Assembly (NCBI GenBank): GCA_965221935.1
Contig: CBDCSZ010000035.1
Span: 304,352 to 368,351 of the forward strand
From: JAPOXR01 sp965221935
Lineage (GTDB): Bacteria > Pseudomonadota > Alphaproteobacteria > Rhodobacterales > Rhodobacteraceae
DNA length: 64,000 nt
Reading direction: 5' to 3'
Shown: in pieces, positions 17,991-27,149 of the stretch
Layout of the letters: each line of letters begins with the position of its first letter
Position numbering within the stretch: the stretch's first letter is position 1
Notes under the pieces: model-generated
What the model saw: only the letters and a program-made list of their open reading frames with translations
The model's database searches: none
What the model was told of the DNA's origin: nothing
Made by a program: the position numbers and the translations under genes

Positions 17991-19400
17991 TCAGCCGGAA
18001 TAGTACATATCGAACTCAACCGGATGCGGAGTGTGTTCGAAATTGTAGATTTCCTCCCATTTGAGTTCGAGGTAGGCGTTGACCTGATCGCGGGTGAACA
18101 CGTCATTGACGACCAGAAAGTCCATATCGTTTTCCAGCGTCGTGACGGCCTCGCGCAGCGATGAGCAGACAGTTGGTATGTCCTTGAGCTCTTCCGGCGG
18201 AAGGTCATAGAGGTTCTTGTCCATGGCCTCGCCGGGATCGATTTTGTTGCGGATGCCATCGAGGCCGGCCATCAGGAGCGAGGCAAAGCAAAGATACGGA
18301 TTTGCCAGAGGATCGGGGAACCTTGCTTCAACCCGCTTTGCCTTTGGATTCTCTGTCCACGGAATGCGGACGCATCCAGACCTGTTGCGGGCCGAGTATG
18401 CGCGCAGCACCGGCGCCTCAAATCCCGGAATCAGGCGTTTGTAAGAATTCGTGGTTGGATTGGTGAAGGCGTTCAGGGATTTTGCGTGCCGCAGGATGCC
18501 GCCGATAAACCACAGCCCCTCATCGCTCAGATCGGCGTATCTGTTGCCGGCGAACACCGGTCGTCCGTCCTTCCACACCGAAATATTGACATGCATGCCG
18601 GTGCCGTTGTCGCCGGCAATTGGCTTTGGCATGAAGGTTGCCGACTTGCCGTATGCGTGCGCGACGTTCTGCACCACATACTTGTATTTCTGCAGCTGGT
18701 CCCCCTGGTCTGTCAGCGACGAGAATATCAGTCCCAGCTCATGCTGGCATGAAGCCACTTCATGATGGTGCTTATCGACCTTCATTCCCATCAGCTTCAT
18801 GGTCGACAGCATCTCGGAGCGCATATCCTGTCCGGCATCGACTGGATTCACCGGAAAATACCCGCCTTTCACGCCTGGCCGGAACCCGCTGTTGCCCATG
18901 GAATACTCCGTGTCCGTGTTCCAGGACGCATCGAGGGCATCGACTTCATACGAAACCTTGTTCATGCTGTTGGCGAAACGGACGTTGTCAAAAATGAAGA
19001 ATTCCGCCTCCGGACCAAAATAGGAGACATCGCCAATTCCCGCCGCGTTCAGAAAGGCTTCCGCCTTTTCAGCGGTGCTGCGGGGATCCCGCCCGTAAGC
19101 TTCGCCCGTGTCCGGCTCGACGATCGAGCAATGAAAGCAAGCGGTTTTTTCAGCGTAAAACGGATCGATGTAAAGTGAGCCGGGGTCCGGCATCATCTTC
19201 ATGTCTGAGACTTCGATCGACTTCCAGCCGGCGATCGAAGATCCGTCAAACATCATGCCGTCTTCAAACAGTTCCTCATCGACCTGGTCAGCAATAATAG
19301 ACACATGCTGGAGCTTGCCGCGAGGGTCTGTCAGCCGCAAATCGACGAATTCAACGTCTTGTTCAGAGATCAGTTTCAGCGCGTCATTTACGTCTGTCAT
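17991..19400 (-). CDS. glnA: Glutamine synthetase type I
   Basis: 469 residues, the length of bacterial dodecameric GSI-beta. It condenses ammonium and glutamate with ATP to glutamine. Signatures seen: FVDLRLTDPRGKLQHV near the N-terminus, MFDGSSIAGWK, the ATP-binding KPIAGDNGTGMHVN (residues about 258-271), and the adenylylation loop KNLYDLPPEE carrying the conserved Tyr. The adenylylation site means GlnE-type covalent control, signalled through PII encoded immediately upstream (52-bp gap). It is followed by a strong terminator. Confidence 0.96.
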   Translation of the reverse strand: MTDVNDALKLISEQDVEFVDLRLTDPRGKLQHVSIIADQVDEELFEDGMMFDGSSIAGWKSIEVSDMKMMPDPGSLYIDPFYAEKTACFHCSIVEPDTGEAYGRDPRSTAEKAEAFLNAAGIGDVSYFGPEAEFFIFDNVRFANSMNKVSYEVDALDASWNTDTEYSMGNSGFRPGVKGGYFPVNPVDAGQDMRSEMLSTMKLMGMKVDKHHHEVASCQHELGLIFSSLTDQGDQLQKYKYVVQNVAHAYGKSATFMPKPIAGDNGTGMHVNISVWKDGRPVFAGNRYADLSDEGLWFIGGILRHAKSLNAFTNPTTNSYKRLIPGFEAPVLRAYSARNRSGCVRIPWTENPKAKRVEARFPDPLANPYLCFASLLMAGLDGIRNKIDPGEAMDKNLYDLPPEELKDIPTVCSSLREAVTTLENDMDFLVVNDVFTRDQVNAYLELKWEEIYNFEHTPHPVEFDMYYSG

Positions 19401-19452
19401 CTCTTGTCCTTTCCAAATTGGGGTGCCCGTCTTTCAGGGCGTTGCCTGTTGC

Positions 19453-19791
19453 CTAAAGGGCGTCTTCGCCCGACTCGCCGGTGCGGATGCGGATCGCCTG
19501 TTCAACAGCGGAGACAAAAATCTTGCCATCGCCGATTTTGCCGGTGCTTGCGCTCTCCTGAATCGCTTCAATCGCCCCATCCGCCTGGTCGTCAGACAGC
19601 ACGACCTCAATCTTGAGTTTTGGCAGAAAATCGACAACGTATTCGGCGCCCCGGTACAGCTCTGTGTGACCCTTTTGCCGTCCGAATCCCTTAACTTCGA
19701 CCACCGACAGACCTTGTACGCCCACTTCCTGCAGAGCTTCTTTGACCTCGTCGAGTTTGAACGGCTTGATGACCGCCTCTATCTTCTTCAT
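19453..19791 (-). CDS. glnB: Nitrogen regulatory protein PII
   Basis: 112 residues, exact PII length. The start MKKIEAVIKPFKLDEVKEAL defines ATG 19791 (longer in-frame extensions upstream are not conserved). Tyr51 in the T-loop RGAEYVVDFLPK is the uridylylation site, and the two PROSITE-type regions are intact, including TGKIGDGKIFV. PII senses 2-oxoglutarate and ATP/ADP and controls GlnA adenylylation and NtrB. It is the first gene of a glnB-glnA unit, the standard alphaproteobacterial arrangement. Confidence 0.95.
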   Translation of the reverse strand: MKKIEAVIKPFKLDEVKEALQEVGVQGLSVVEVKGFGRQKGHTELYRGAEYVVDFLPKLKIEVVLSDDQADGAIEAIQESASTGKIGDGKIFVSAVEQAIRIRTGESGEDAL

Positions 19792-19913
19792 TCTGTGCGC
19801 TCCTATGTTCTGCGAACGTGTGGCGAGCCTTGCCAATTTCCTGCAGTCAGGCAAGCTATTGGCGGGCGCCGCAAAGTGAGAATCCATGTCATATGACTTG
19901 GATTGATAAAGAT

Positions 19914-19930
19914 TTGCGCAATTTGCGCAA
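19914..19930. promoter_or_regulatory. Tandem TTGCGCAA palindromes, glnB/nnr divergent region
   Basis: Two perfect 8-bp palindromes TTGCGCAA occur back to back with a 9-bp period (19914-19921 and 19923-19930) between glnB on the minus strand and the NAD(P)HX repair gene on the plus strand. They look like operator half-sites for a dimeric regulator. No sigma-54 consensus is evident beside them. Confidence 0.35.
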
Positions 19931-19971
19931 GAAGCGTGCAACACTGGAGGGCATTCCAAATCGTTGATTTA

Positions 19972-21549
19972 TTGACTGCACAACAGATGCACGCTGTCGA
20001 AAACGCCGCAATTGAGTCGGGTCGGGCGGACGCGCAGTCGCTGATGGAACACGCCGGAAAGTCGGCGGCAGATCTGATTGATCGGGAATTCTGCGCCGAC
20101 AAATCCCTGATGCGGCGAGCCGTGGCGCTGTGCGGGCCGGGAAACAACGGCGGCGACGGTCTGCGGATCGCACAATGCCTTCACCAAAGCGGATGGAAAG
20201 TTTCGGTCTGGTCGATGGGTGACCCTTCCCGCATGTCACCGGCGGCAAGGGAGATGCGCCGCTTCTACAGCAGAGTTGGTGAAATCAAACCGCTCGACTC
20301 GCTGACCGAGTCCGATACGGCGGCCGCAGCAGTCTGGATCGATGCGCTGTTTGGCATTGGTTTGACCCGGCCGCTTCGTGGAACGGCTGCCCGGTCTCTC
20401 GGAATTGCCATGTCGCGCGGGCCGCTTGTGGCGGTCGATATCCTGTCCGGCCTGCATGCCGACAACGGGGAATTCGCGGTATCCGGAATACGCGATCCGT
20501 CACCGGCGCAAATGACAGTGACCTTTGAATGCGCCAAACCCGGCCACTTCCTCGGCGCCGGCGGACGTCTTTCGGGTCGGCTGAACATTGTGCCGCTGGG
20601 ATTGGAAGCGGAACGGCGCAGCCATGTCGCGCCGACACAGCGCCTGAGGCTGTGGACCGCCGGCAGCGTGCCGGCGGCCCTTTTGGCGAAACGGGAAGAG
20701 CAGCACAAATACGACCATGGGCATGTGCTGGTGATTTCGGGTCCGGCATCCCGCGGCGGCGCCGCAAGGCTTGCCGCCCGGGCTGCGCTGAGAATTGGCG
20801 CCGGGCTGGTGACCGTGGGAGCGCCGCCGGCAGCGCTCGCTGAGCATGCGGCACAGCTGAACGCGGTCATGCTCACCGAAGCCGGAAGCGCCGAGCGTCT
20901 CGAAAAGGTCCTTCAGGATCCCAGGATCAACGCCGTTTGCATTGGACCGGGCCTCGGACGAGACGCGCTGGCGCGGGAATTGACCTTGACGGTTCTTCGA
21001 TCCGGCCGCCGGTCGGTGCTGGATGCGGATGCGCTGACGGCCTTTGCGGACAATCCCGATTCACTCCTGAACGAGGTGGGCAGCGGGACGGTGCTGACAC
21101 CGCACGCAGGGGAATTCGCCCGGCTGTTTGGCGGAATCTGCGAGGATGAGGGAGGGGCCGGCTCATCTGGACGAATCGACGCTGTGCGCACGGCAGCGTT
21201 CCGTTCAGGCGCGACCGTGTTGCTCAAAGGTGCATGCACCCTCATCGCGTCTTCGAACGGTGAAGTGGCGCTGGTCGCGGCCACGGGCGCCAATGCGGTT
21301 CCATGGCTGGCGACGGCGGGAAGCGGCGATGTCCTCGCTGGTCTGGTTGCCGGGATGCTGGGGCGCGGGGCCGATGCGGATACGGCGGCCGGAATTGGCG
21401 CGTGGTTTCTCAATGCTGCGGCGCGCGCGATCGGCCCAGGCATGATTTCCGAAGACATCGCGGAAAGGATTCCATCCGAACTGCGGACAGCGCTTGGCTG
21501 GAAGCCGGGAGCGGCCAAAGACATTTTCCACTCGCACAGTCTAGGTTGA
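19972..21549 (+). CDS. nnr: Bifunctional NAD(P)HX epimerase / ADP-dependent dehydratase
   Basis: Fusion of YjeF_N epimerase (about residues 1-210) and YjeF_C ADP-dependent dehydratase (about 225-520), repairing hydrated NAD(P)H in the cytosol. Seen in the first domain: LMEHAGKSAADLI, CGPGNNGGDGLRIA and WIDALFGIGLTRPLRG. Seen in the second: YDHGHVLVISG, CIGPGLGRD, VLTPHAGEFARL, and ATAGSGDVLAGLVAGML with the catalytic Asp. The start is uncertain: TTG 19972 precedes the conserved LTAQQMHAVENAAIESG, while an in-frame TTG at 19903 would add 23 residues encoded across the TTGCGCAA repeats. A GGAGG at 19946-19950 sits too far from either for a textbook site. Confidence 0.88.
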   Translation: MTAQQMHAVENAAIESGRADAQSLMEHAGKSAADLIDREFCADKSLMRRAVALCGPGNNGGDGLRIAQCLHQSGWKVSVWSMGDPSRMSPAAREMRRFYSRVGEIKPLDSLTESDTAAAAVWIDALFGIGLTRPLRGTAARSLGIAMSRGPLVAVDILSGLHADNGEFAVSGIRDPSPAQMTVTFECAKPGHFLGAGGRLSGRLNIVPLGLEAERRSHVAPTQRLRLWTAGSVPAALLAKREEQHKYDHGHVLVISGPASRGGAARLAARAALRIGAGLVTVGAPPAALAEHAAQLNAVMLTEAGSAERLEKVLQDPRINAVCIGPGLGRDALARELTLTVLRSGRRSVLDADALTAFADNPDSLLNEVGSGTVLTPHAGEFARLFGGICEDEGGAGSSGRIDAVRTAAFRSGATVLLKGACTLIASSNGEVALVAATGANAVPWLATAGSGDVLAGLVAGMLGRGADADTAAGIGAWFLNAAARAIGPGMISEDIAERIPSELRTALGWKPGAAKDIFHSHSLG

Positions 21550-21602
21550 TTTGGTAGTGGGGCGCGGTTTTAGCGCCTTGCGGCGTTTGGGCTTGCGAGT
21601 CG

Positions 21603-21688
21603 GCGGGCGTGGCGGAATCGGTAGACGCACCAGATTTAGGATCTGGCGCCGTAGAGGCGTGGGGGTTCAAATCCCTCCGCCCGCACCA
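21603..21688 (+). tRNA. tRNA-Leu (anticodon UAG)
   Basis: Complete 86-nt cloverleaf with encoded CCA: acceptor GCGGGCG pairs with CGCCCGC, anticodon stem CCAGA/TCTGG encloses loop TTTAGGA giving anticodon TAG, a class II long variable arm follows, and the T arm contains GGTTCAAAT. It lies 19 nt before trigger factor. Confidence 0.97.
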
Positions 21689-21707
21689 AAATGAGCGGGA
21701 AACGTAG

Positions 21708-23057
21708 ATGGAATTTGTTGAAATCCTTAACGAAGGGCTGAAACGCGGCTACCGGCTGTCCATTTCGGGAACGGAGGTCAGCGAGCGGGTTGACCGGAAA
21801 TTGGACGAGCTGCGTCCAAATGCGCAAAGGCGTGGGTTCAGACCCGGCAAGGTTCCAATAAACCTGTTGAAGGCACAGTATGGAGAAGAGCTGCGGAACG
21901 AGGTTGTCGGCGAAAGCGTGAAAACCCGGCTTGACAGCCATTTGGAGGAATGCGGTGACAAACTGGTCACTCAACCTGTGATCGACACCGCCGACAAGCC
22001 GCAGGATGATGGCGGTTTTCAATGCGAGATCACCTATGAACTCCGCCCGACGATTCCGGAGTTGAACTTCATCGAATTCGAATTCGCCAAGCCTGTCCTC
22101 GACAGCCTGGACGCGGCCACCGAAGGTTATCTTGAGAAAATCGCCCTGTCCCGCGCCACCCATGAGGCAGCCGGCGAAGGCTATGCCGCATGTGACGGCG
22201 ACAAGGTCTGGGCAGACATATCCGGGTTGTGCGACGGCGAACCCTATGAAGGAGGCGAAAGTGAATACGTTGACTTTATTGTCGATTCTAACGCGGGAGA
22301 GAAACAGTTTCAGGCGCTCGCGGTGGGCGCCACCGTCGGCCAGGTGTTGAAGACAACCCAGCGTGTTGCGGGCGACGAGCAGCTTGGCGAGGCATCCGAT
22401 CGTATTGGGGTCCTGTCGGCGACGGTGGAATCCATAGAAAGGGCAATCCCCCCGGAAATCAATGACGCACTTGCCGTCGAAATGGGTTTTGCCGACTTGC
22501 AGGAGCTCACAGACATGGCACGCGAACGGGCATTCAACGAGAACGAAATAGTGTCGAATGATATCGTTCGCAGACGTCTGTTTGACAAACTTGACGCCCT
22601 TCTGGAATTCGAACTGCCGCCCACGGCGCTGAGTTCAGAGACCGAAAGCGTGCGCCGGGTCCTGGAGTACGAGCAGCGGGAGAAGTCAGCTCTCGGCGAG
22701 GCGGCCAGCCCCGGCGAAAGCGGAGACGGTGACATTGCGGCTGAGTCCGAACGGATTGCGGCGCGGCGCCTGCGGCTTGGGTTTTTCATGAAGGAGACGG
22801 CCGCACGCCATGACCTGCCGCATGAATTCACGGATGACGATTTGGTGCTGTTTTCCATGGAGGGTTCGACCAATCCGAATTTTCGTTACATGACGGAAGT
22901 CAGATTGAAAAACGATCCTGTCTTCCGCCAGCGTCTGGCGAGCCAGCTGGTCGATCGAAAGGCTCTCGACTATATACTGTCTCTGGCCACTGTCTCCGAT
23001 GAACCCGTCAGCCAGGATCAACTGACAGCTCTGCACGCGGAGCTTTATTTAGAGTAG
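21708..23057 (+). CDS. tig: Trigger factor, ribosome-associated chaperone/PPIase
   Basis: 449 residues, a full-length three-domain trigger factor. The N-terminal ribosome-docking signature GFRPGKVP is at about residues 44-51, a divergent FKBP-type domain covers about 150-240, and the helical C-terminal chaperone region follows. It binds nascent chains at the tunnel exit. Order tig-clpP-clpX is the conserved protein-quality cluster found widely in bacteria. The spacing of 63 bp to clpP permits co-transcription or an internal promoter. Confidence 0.92.
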   Translation: MEFVEILNEGLKRGYRLSISGTEVSERVDRKLDELRPNAQRRGFRPGKVPINLLKAQYGEELRNEVVGESVKTRLDSHLEECGDKLVTQPVIDTADKPQDDGGFQCEITYELRPTIPELNFIEFEFAKPVLDSLDAATEGYLEKIALSRATHEAAGEGYAACDGDKVWADISGLCDGEPYEGGESEYVDFIVDSNAGEKQFQALAVGATVGQVLKTTQRVAGDEQLGEASDRIGVLSATVESIERAIPPEINDALAVEMGFADLQELTDMARERAFNENEIVSNDIVRRRLFDKLDALLEFELPPTALSSETESVRRVLEYEQREKSALGEAASPGESGDGDIAAESERIAARRLRLGFFMKETAARHDLPHEFTDDDLVLFSMEGSTNPNFRYMTEVRLKNDPVFRQRLASQLVDRKALDYILSLATVSDEPVSQDQLTALHAELYLE

Positions 23058-23120
23058 TCGCCTGCGGCGCGATTCACATTTCCCTATCGCAGGCTGGCGA
23101 GGCGGCGCCGGTCCAATTGG

Positions 23121-23753
23121 ATGAAGATCATGCAGGATCCCTTGGAAACTTATATGAACACGCTGGTGCCGATCGTTGTGGAACAGACCTCGCGCGGCGA
23201 GCGCAGCTACGACATTTTTTCGCGGCTGCTCAAGGAACGCATTGTTTTTGTGGCCGGCGCCGTCAATGACGCCATGGCGACGCTGGTGGTTGCTCAGCTC
23301 CTGTACCTTGAATCGGAGAACCCCAAAAAAGAGATTTCGATGTACATCAACAGTCCAGGCGGAATCGTGACGTCCGGACTGTCGATTTACGACACGATGC
23401 AATATGTGACACCTTCTGTGTCAACATTGGCGGTCGGGCAGGCCGCTTCGATGGGGTCGCTGCTGCTGGCCGCCGGCGCCAAGGGGATGCGCTATGCGCT
23501 GCCCAACAGCAGAATCATGATGCACCAGCCAAGCGGCGGTTTTCAGGGCCAGGCGGCGGATATTTCGATTCATGCGAAAGAGATCGTCGACCTGAACAGC
23601 CGCTTGAACAAAATCTACGCAAGGCACACCGGTCAGCCGGCAAGGCGCGTTGCCGCGGCGCTTGACCGTGACAAATTTCTATCACCGGATGAAGCATTGG
23701 AATGGGGATTGATTGACCGCATAGTCGAACAGCGGTCGGCCGCCGGGGAATGA
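23121..23753 (+). CDS. clpP: ATP-dependent Clp protease proteolytic subunit
   Basis: 210 residues. Serine protease tetradecamer subunit working with ClpX/ClpA. The catalytic triad is visible as Ser110 in GQAASMGSLLL, His135 in MMHQPSGG and Asp184 in LDRDKFLS. The N-terminal segment ETYMNTLVPIVVEQTSRGER is the canonical axial-loop region. ATG 23121 is taken as start, though the ATG at 23130 is equally plausible. Confidence 0.95.
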   Translation: MKIMQDPLETYMNTLVPIVVEQTSRGERSYDIFSRLLKERIVFVAGAVNDAMATLVVAQLLYLESENPKKEISMYINSPGGIVTSGLSIYDTMQYVTPSVSTLAVGQAASMGSLLLAAGAKGMRYALPNSRIMMHQPSGGFQGQAADISIHAKEIVDLNSRLNKIYARHTGQPARRVAAALDRDKFLSPDEALEWGLIDRIVEQRSAAGE

Positions 23754-23896
23754 GCCGGCCGGCGGGCGGCTTGCCGCGGCAGGTGTGGATCGTTCACTAT
23801 CGATTGTTTTTGGCCGGGCAGTGAATTATTCTTGAGCCCCGAGGCAGCATTCACCGGGAAGGGCAAATCAGACCACCGGCAGGAAACGGAGCAGAA

Positions 23897-25147
23897 ATGG
23901 AGAAATCCAAGGACAAGAATTACGGGCTGTACTGTTCGTTCTGCGGCAAAGGCCAAAACGAAGTCAGGAAACTCATTGCCGGCCCGCAGGTCTATATCTG
24001 CGACGAATGCATTGAGCTCTGCATGGAGATCATCCGTGAAGAATCGAAGGACGCTGCGAAAAAGGCCCGGGCCGACACCGCAAGTCCGAAAGAAATCTAC
24101 GGCGTGCTCGACGAATATGTTGTCGGCCAGGACCTTGCCAAAAAGGTGTTGTGCGTGGCGGTGTACAATCACTACAAGAGGCTGAAGCCGACAGGGCGCG
24201 CCAATGACATTGAATTGGCGAAATCAAATATTCTGCTCATTGGACCGACCGGCTGCGGCAAGACACTGCTGGCACAGACGCTGGCCCGCATCCTGGATGT
24301 CCCGTTCACGATGGCTGACGCCACCACGCTGACGGAAGCCGGCTATGTCGGCGAGGATGTCGAGAATATCATTTTGAAACTGCTGCAGGCGTCGGAATAC
24401 AATGTCGAAAGGGCGCAGCGCGGAATCGTCTATATCGACGAAGTGGACAAAATCACGCGCAAGGCTGAAAACCTGTCAATCACACGGGATGTGAGCGGGG
24501 AAGGCGTGCAGCAGGCGCTGCTGAAGATCATGGAAGGCACCGTGGCTTCGGTGCCACCGCAGGGCGGGCGCAAACATCCCCAGCAGGAATTCTTGCAGGT
24601 CGACACCACCAATATCCTGTTCATCTGCGGCGGAGCATTTGCCGGGCTGGAAAAACTCATCGCCCGCCGCGGGTCCAAATCGGCGATCGGCTTCGGAGCG
24701 GAGATCACCGACGGCGAGGATCGGAATCTTGCCGAACTCTATTCCGCACTCGAACCCGACGATTTGCTTGAATATGGCCTGATCCCGGAATTCGTCGGCA
24801 GACTGCCGGTCGTCGCGACCTTGCAGAAGCTGGATGAAGAGGCATTGGTGCAAATCCTGACCGAGCCCAAAAACGCTTTGATCAAGCAGTTTCAACGGTT
24901 GTTGGAAATGGACGATGTGAAACTTTCGTTCACCGATGAAGCGATCGCGGCGATCGCCAAGCGGGCGATTGCCCGCAAAACCGGCGCCCGCGGCCTGCGG
25001 TCCGTTCTCGAGGACATCCTGCTCGAACCGATGTTTAAGCTTCCGGAAGAAGACACGGTCACTGAGATTGTCGTGAATGAAGAGGTTGTTGCCTCATCCA
25101 AATCTCCGCTTCTGATCTACGCGGAAAAGAAGGCGTGGGCGTCTTGA
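23897..25147 (+). CDS. clpX: Clp protease ATPase subunit ClpX
   Basis: 416 residues. AAA+ unfoldase. N-terminal zinc-binding domain with CSFCGKGQNEVRKLIAGP and ICDECIELC (four Cys), Walker A GPTGCGKT, Walker B VYIDEVDK, pore loop region EAGYVGEDVEN (GYVG), and RKTGARGLRSVLE sensor-2 region. It delivers substrates to ClpP encoded 143 bp upstream. Full length with no anomalies. Confidence 0.97.
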   Translation: MEKSKDKNYGLYCSFCGKGQNEVRKLIAGPQVYICDECIELCMEIIREESKDAAKKARADTASPKEIYGVLDEYVVGQDLAKKVLCVAVYNHYKRLKPTGRANDIELAKSNILLIGPTGCGKTLLAQTLARILDVPFTMADATTLTEAGYVGEDVENIILKLLQASEYNVERAQRGIVYIDEVDKITRKAENLSITRDVSGEGVQQALLKIMEGTVASVPPQGGRKHPQQEFLQVDTTNILFICGGAFAGLEKLIARRGSKSAIGFGAEITDGEDRNLAELYSALEPDDLLEYGLIPEFVGRLPVVATLQKLDEEALVQILTEPKNALIKQFQRLLEMDDVKLSFTDEAIAAIAKRAIARKTGARGLRSVLEDILLEPMFKLPEEDTVTEIVVNEEVVASSKSPLLIYAEKKAWAS

Positions 25148-25217
25148 CCGGGATTGCCATGAACCGGCGCGCCGATGTGCGTGGATTCGGCCGGAGCGCC
25201 GTCGGAGGCTGAGACCG

Positions 25218-25619
25218 ATGAAATTCATTTTCCGGCTGCTGACGTGGTGGGATTCGCAGACGCTCGGCACACAGCTACACACCTGGCGGAAAGGTCAGCG
25301 TGTCGGCGAAGACGAAGAGGGCAACGTCTATTACAAAAACGCCGACGGCAGCAGGCGCTGGGTGATTTATAACGGAGATATGGAAGCGAGCCGCGTGTCA
25401 CCGGAATGGCATGGCTGGCTGCATCACACGTTTGCGCAGCCGCCGACAGAAAAACCGCTGTTTCGCCAGCCGTGGGAATCGCCGCATTCCCGCAACCTGA
25501 CCGGTTCAGTGAAGGCGTATGTGCCCGCCGGTTCATTAAGATCCGCTGCGCCGGCGCCGCAACAGGACTATGTCGCCTGGGATCCCGCGGCGGCGCCGGA
25601 TGATCGCGAGAACAGCTGA
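25218..25619 (+). CDS. NDUFA12-like complex I accessory subunit
   Basis: 133 residues. The motif order TWWDSQTLGTQLHTWRKG, VGEDEEGNVYYKN, RRWVIYNGDMEASRVSPEWH, and WHGWLHH is that of the NDUFA12/B17.2 family, a supernumerary subunit of NADH:ubiquinone oxidoreductase shared by mitochondria and alphaproteobacteria. The remaining C-terminus is Pro/Ala-rich and low complexity. Its TGA overlaps the mlaD ATG by one base, so expression is coupled to the downstream lipid-transport gene. Confidence 0.92.
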   Translation: MKFIFRLLTWWDSQTLGTQLHTWRKGQRVGEDEEGNVYYKNADGSRRWVIYNGDMEASRVSPEWHGWLHHTFAQPPTEKPLFRQPWESPHSRNLTGSVKAYVPAGSLRSAAPAPQQDYVAWDPAAAPDDRENS

Positions 25620-26056
25620 TGTCTGAAAGCAGACTCGAGATTTTGGTCGGAATCGTTGTGCTTGCGCTTTCGGCAGGGTTTTTATGGTACCTGCTTCCAG
25701 ACAAATCCGCTGTCGGCGGGGGCAGCACCTATGAGGTGAGCGCCAGCTTCAATTCGGCTCAGGGCGTCGCGGTGGGTTCGGATATCAGGATTGCCGGAGT
25801 TAAGATCGGCGAGGTCAGCGGGATGACGCTCGACACCGAACAGCTCCTCGCCGATTTGCAGCTGTCGGTTCAGTCAAGTGTGAAGATTCCGGACGACAGC
25901 CAGGCGGCGATCACGGCTGAAGGGCTGCTGGGCGAATATTTTGTTGAGATTCTGCCGGGCGGCTCGTTCACAAACCTGGAAAATGGCGACGAAATCTTCG
26001 ACACCCAGAGTTATGTCGGGCTGATGCAGCTGCTGACAAATATCTTTTTCGAATAG
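25619..26056 (+). CDS. mlaD: Phospholipid transport MCE protein MlaD
   Basis: 145 residues with one N-terminal membrane anchor (EILVGIVVLALSAGFLWYLL) followed by a single MCE domain containing GSDIRIAGVKIGEV, IPDDSQAAITAEGLLGEYFV and IEILPGG-like end. MlaD is the periplasmic hexameric substrate-handling subunit of the Mla retrograde phospholipid transporter that maintains outer-membrane asymmetry. Other mla genes are not adjacent here, as is common in alphaproteobacteria. The stop overlaps the next GTG start by one base. Confidence 0.9.
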   Translation: MSESRLEILVGIVVLALSAGFLWYLLPDKSAVGGGSTYEVSASFNSAQGVAVGSDIRIAGVKIGEVSGMTLDTEQLLADLQLSVQSSVKIPDDSQAAITAEGLLGEYFVEILPGGSFTNLENGDEIFDTQSYVGLMQLLTNIFFE

Positions 26057-26508
26057 TGGGCGCCGTTACCGCACTGTTGCTGGCGCTGCTCATGGCTTCG
26101 GCCGTCGCCGCCCAAAACACAGCCGAAGACACAGCCGCCTTCGAGCAGAGCATCGCAACAGAGTTGCCGGAGGTCAAAATTGACCGGCCTGCCGCAGACG
26201 GTACGGCGGCGCATTTACGGGCGCTGGACACCATCGTCGGCACGGTGAGCGACCTTCCGGTCACGGTCGGCGAATCCGTTCAGTTCGGCAGGTTGTCCAT
26301 CTCAGTCTCGGCATGCCGCTTCCTGCCTGAAAACCCGTCAACGCACTCCTTTGCGTTTGTCACCGTGTCGGAGAATCCGGATCAGCCTCCGGTTTTTGAC
26401 GCATGGATGATCGCCGCTGCGCCCGCGCTGTCGGCGATGGAGCATCCGCGCTACGATATCTGGCTGATCCGGTGCAGCGCGGAAACCGAGTCTTCTTCAA
26501 ACGGCTGA
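26056..26508 (+). CDS. DUF2155 domain periplasmic protein
   Basis: 150 residues starting with GTG that shares its first base with the mlaD stop. The N-terminus VTALLLALLMASAVAAQ is a signal peptide. The core LDTIVGTVSDLPVTVGESVQFGRL, then FVTVSENP and FDAWMIAAAPALSAMEHPRYDIWLI with two cysteines (in SACRF and IRCSA), matches the alphaproteobacterial DUF2155 family. Function unknown. Its last 58 bp overlap the convergent aat gene. Confidence 0.85.
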   Translation: MGAVTALLLALLMASAVAAQNTAEDTAAFEQSIATELPEVKIDRPAADGTAAHLRALDTIVGTVSDLPVTVGESVQFGRLSISVSACRFLPENPSTHSFAFVTVSENPDQPPVFDAWMIAAAPALSAMEHPRYDIWLIRCSAETESSSNG

Positions 26509-27107
26509 GAATAAAGGCTGCAACTGAATTGCTGGGATCTGCACAGCAGTTCATTGAATTGAGCGGGATTGACCGCACGGCCCCCGAAACGCTGCAGATG
26601 CGGCGTCAGAAACTGCAGATCGAGCAGTTGGTATCCGGTGGCCCGCATGTGATTCACCAGATGAACCAGCGCACATTGCGAGGCCGAAGGCTGGGCGGAA
26701 AACATGCTTTCGCCGAAGAATGCTCCGCCAAAGGCAATTCCGTACAGCCCGCCGACAATTGAACCGCCTTGGTTGATCTCTATCGAGTGTGCGAATCCCT
26801 CGTCGTGCAGAGATCGATACGATTCGACGATGGTGCGGTTGATCCAGGTTTCCGGACGGTCGGCGCAGGCCTCAATGACAGTTGTGAAGTCGGCGTTGAG
26901 CGTTGCCGTGAAGCCGCCTGACCTGATCCTGCGGCGCAGCCTTCTGGGCACGCGGAACTCACCGAGCGGCAACACGCCGCGTTCCGCCGGCAGCACCCAG
27001 ACGACACTGTCCGCATCGCATTCCGAGGCCATCGGAAAGTAGCCCATCGTATAGGCTGCAAGAATTGTCCGATACGGGATCAACTTCCCTGCTAACCCGA
27101 ACTTCAC
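26451..27107 (-). CDS. aat: Leucyl/phenylalanyl-tRNA-protein transferase
   Basis: 218 residues. Aat transfers Leu or Phe from tRNA to N-terminal Lys/Arg, creating N-end rule degradation signals read by ClpS/ClpAP. Family motifs seen: AYTMGYFPMA, VVWVLPAERGVLPL, the DPRxRGVLPL-like loop altered here to AERGVLPL, and WINRTIVESYRSLHDEGFAHSIE followed by GGLYGIAFGGAFFGESMFS. It belongs to the rne-to-aat minus-strand group but is cut off from accC by an inserted IS element only about 45 bp upstream. The convergent overlap with DUF2155 is 58 bp. Confidence 0.92.
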   Translation of the reverse strand: MKFGLAGKLIPYRTILAAYTMGYFPMASECDADSVVWVLPAERGVLPLGEFRVPRRLRRRIRSGGFTATLNADFTTVIEACADRPETWINRTIVESYRSLHDEGFAHSIEINQGGSIVGGLYGIAFGGAFFGESMFSAQPSASQCALVHLVNHMRATGYQLLDLQFLTPHLQRFGGRAVNPAQFNELLCRSQQFSCSLYSQPFEEDSVSALHRISQIS

Positions 27108-27149
27108 GTCGGGATTTGACAGGTTTTCTCCGCGCGGGCAAGGACACCG

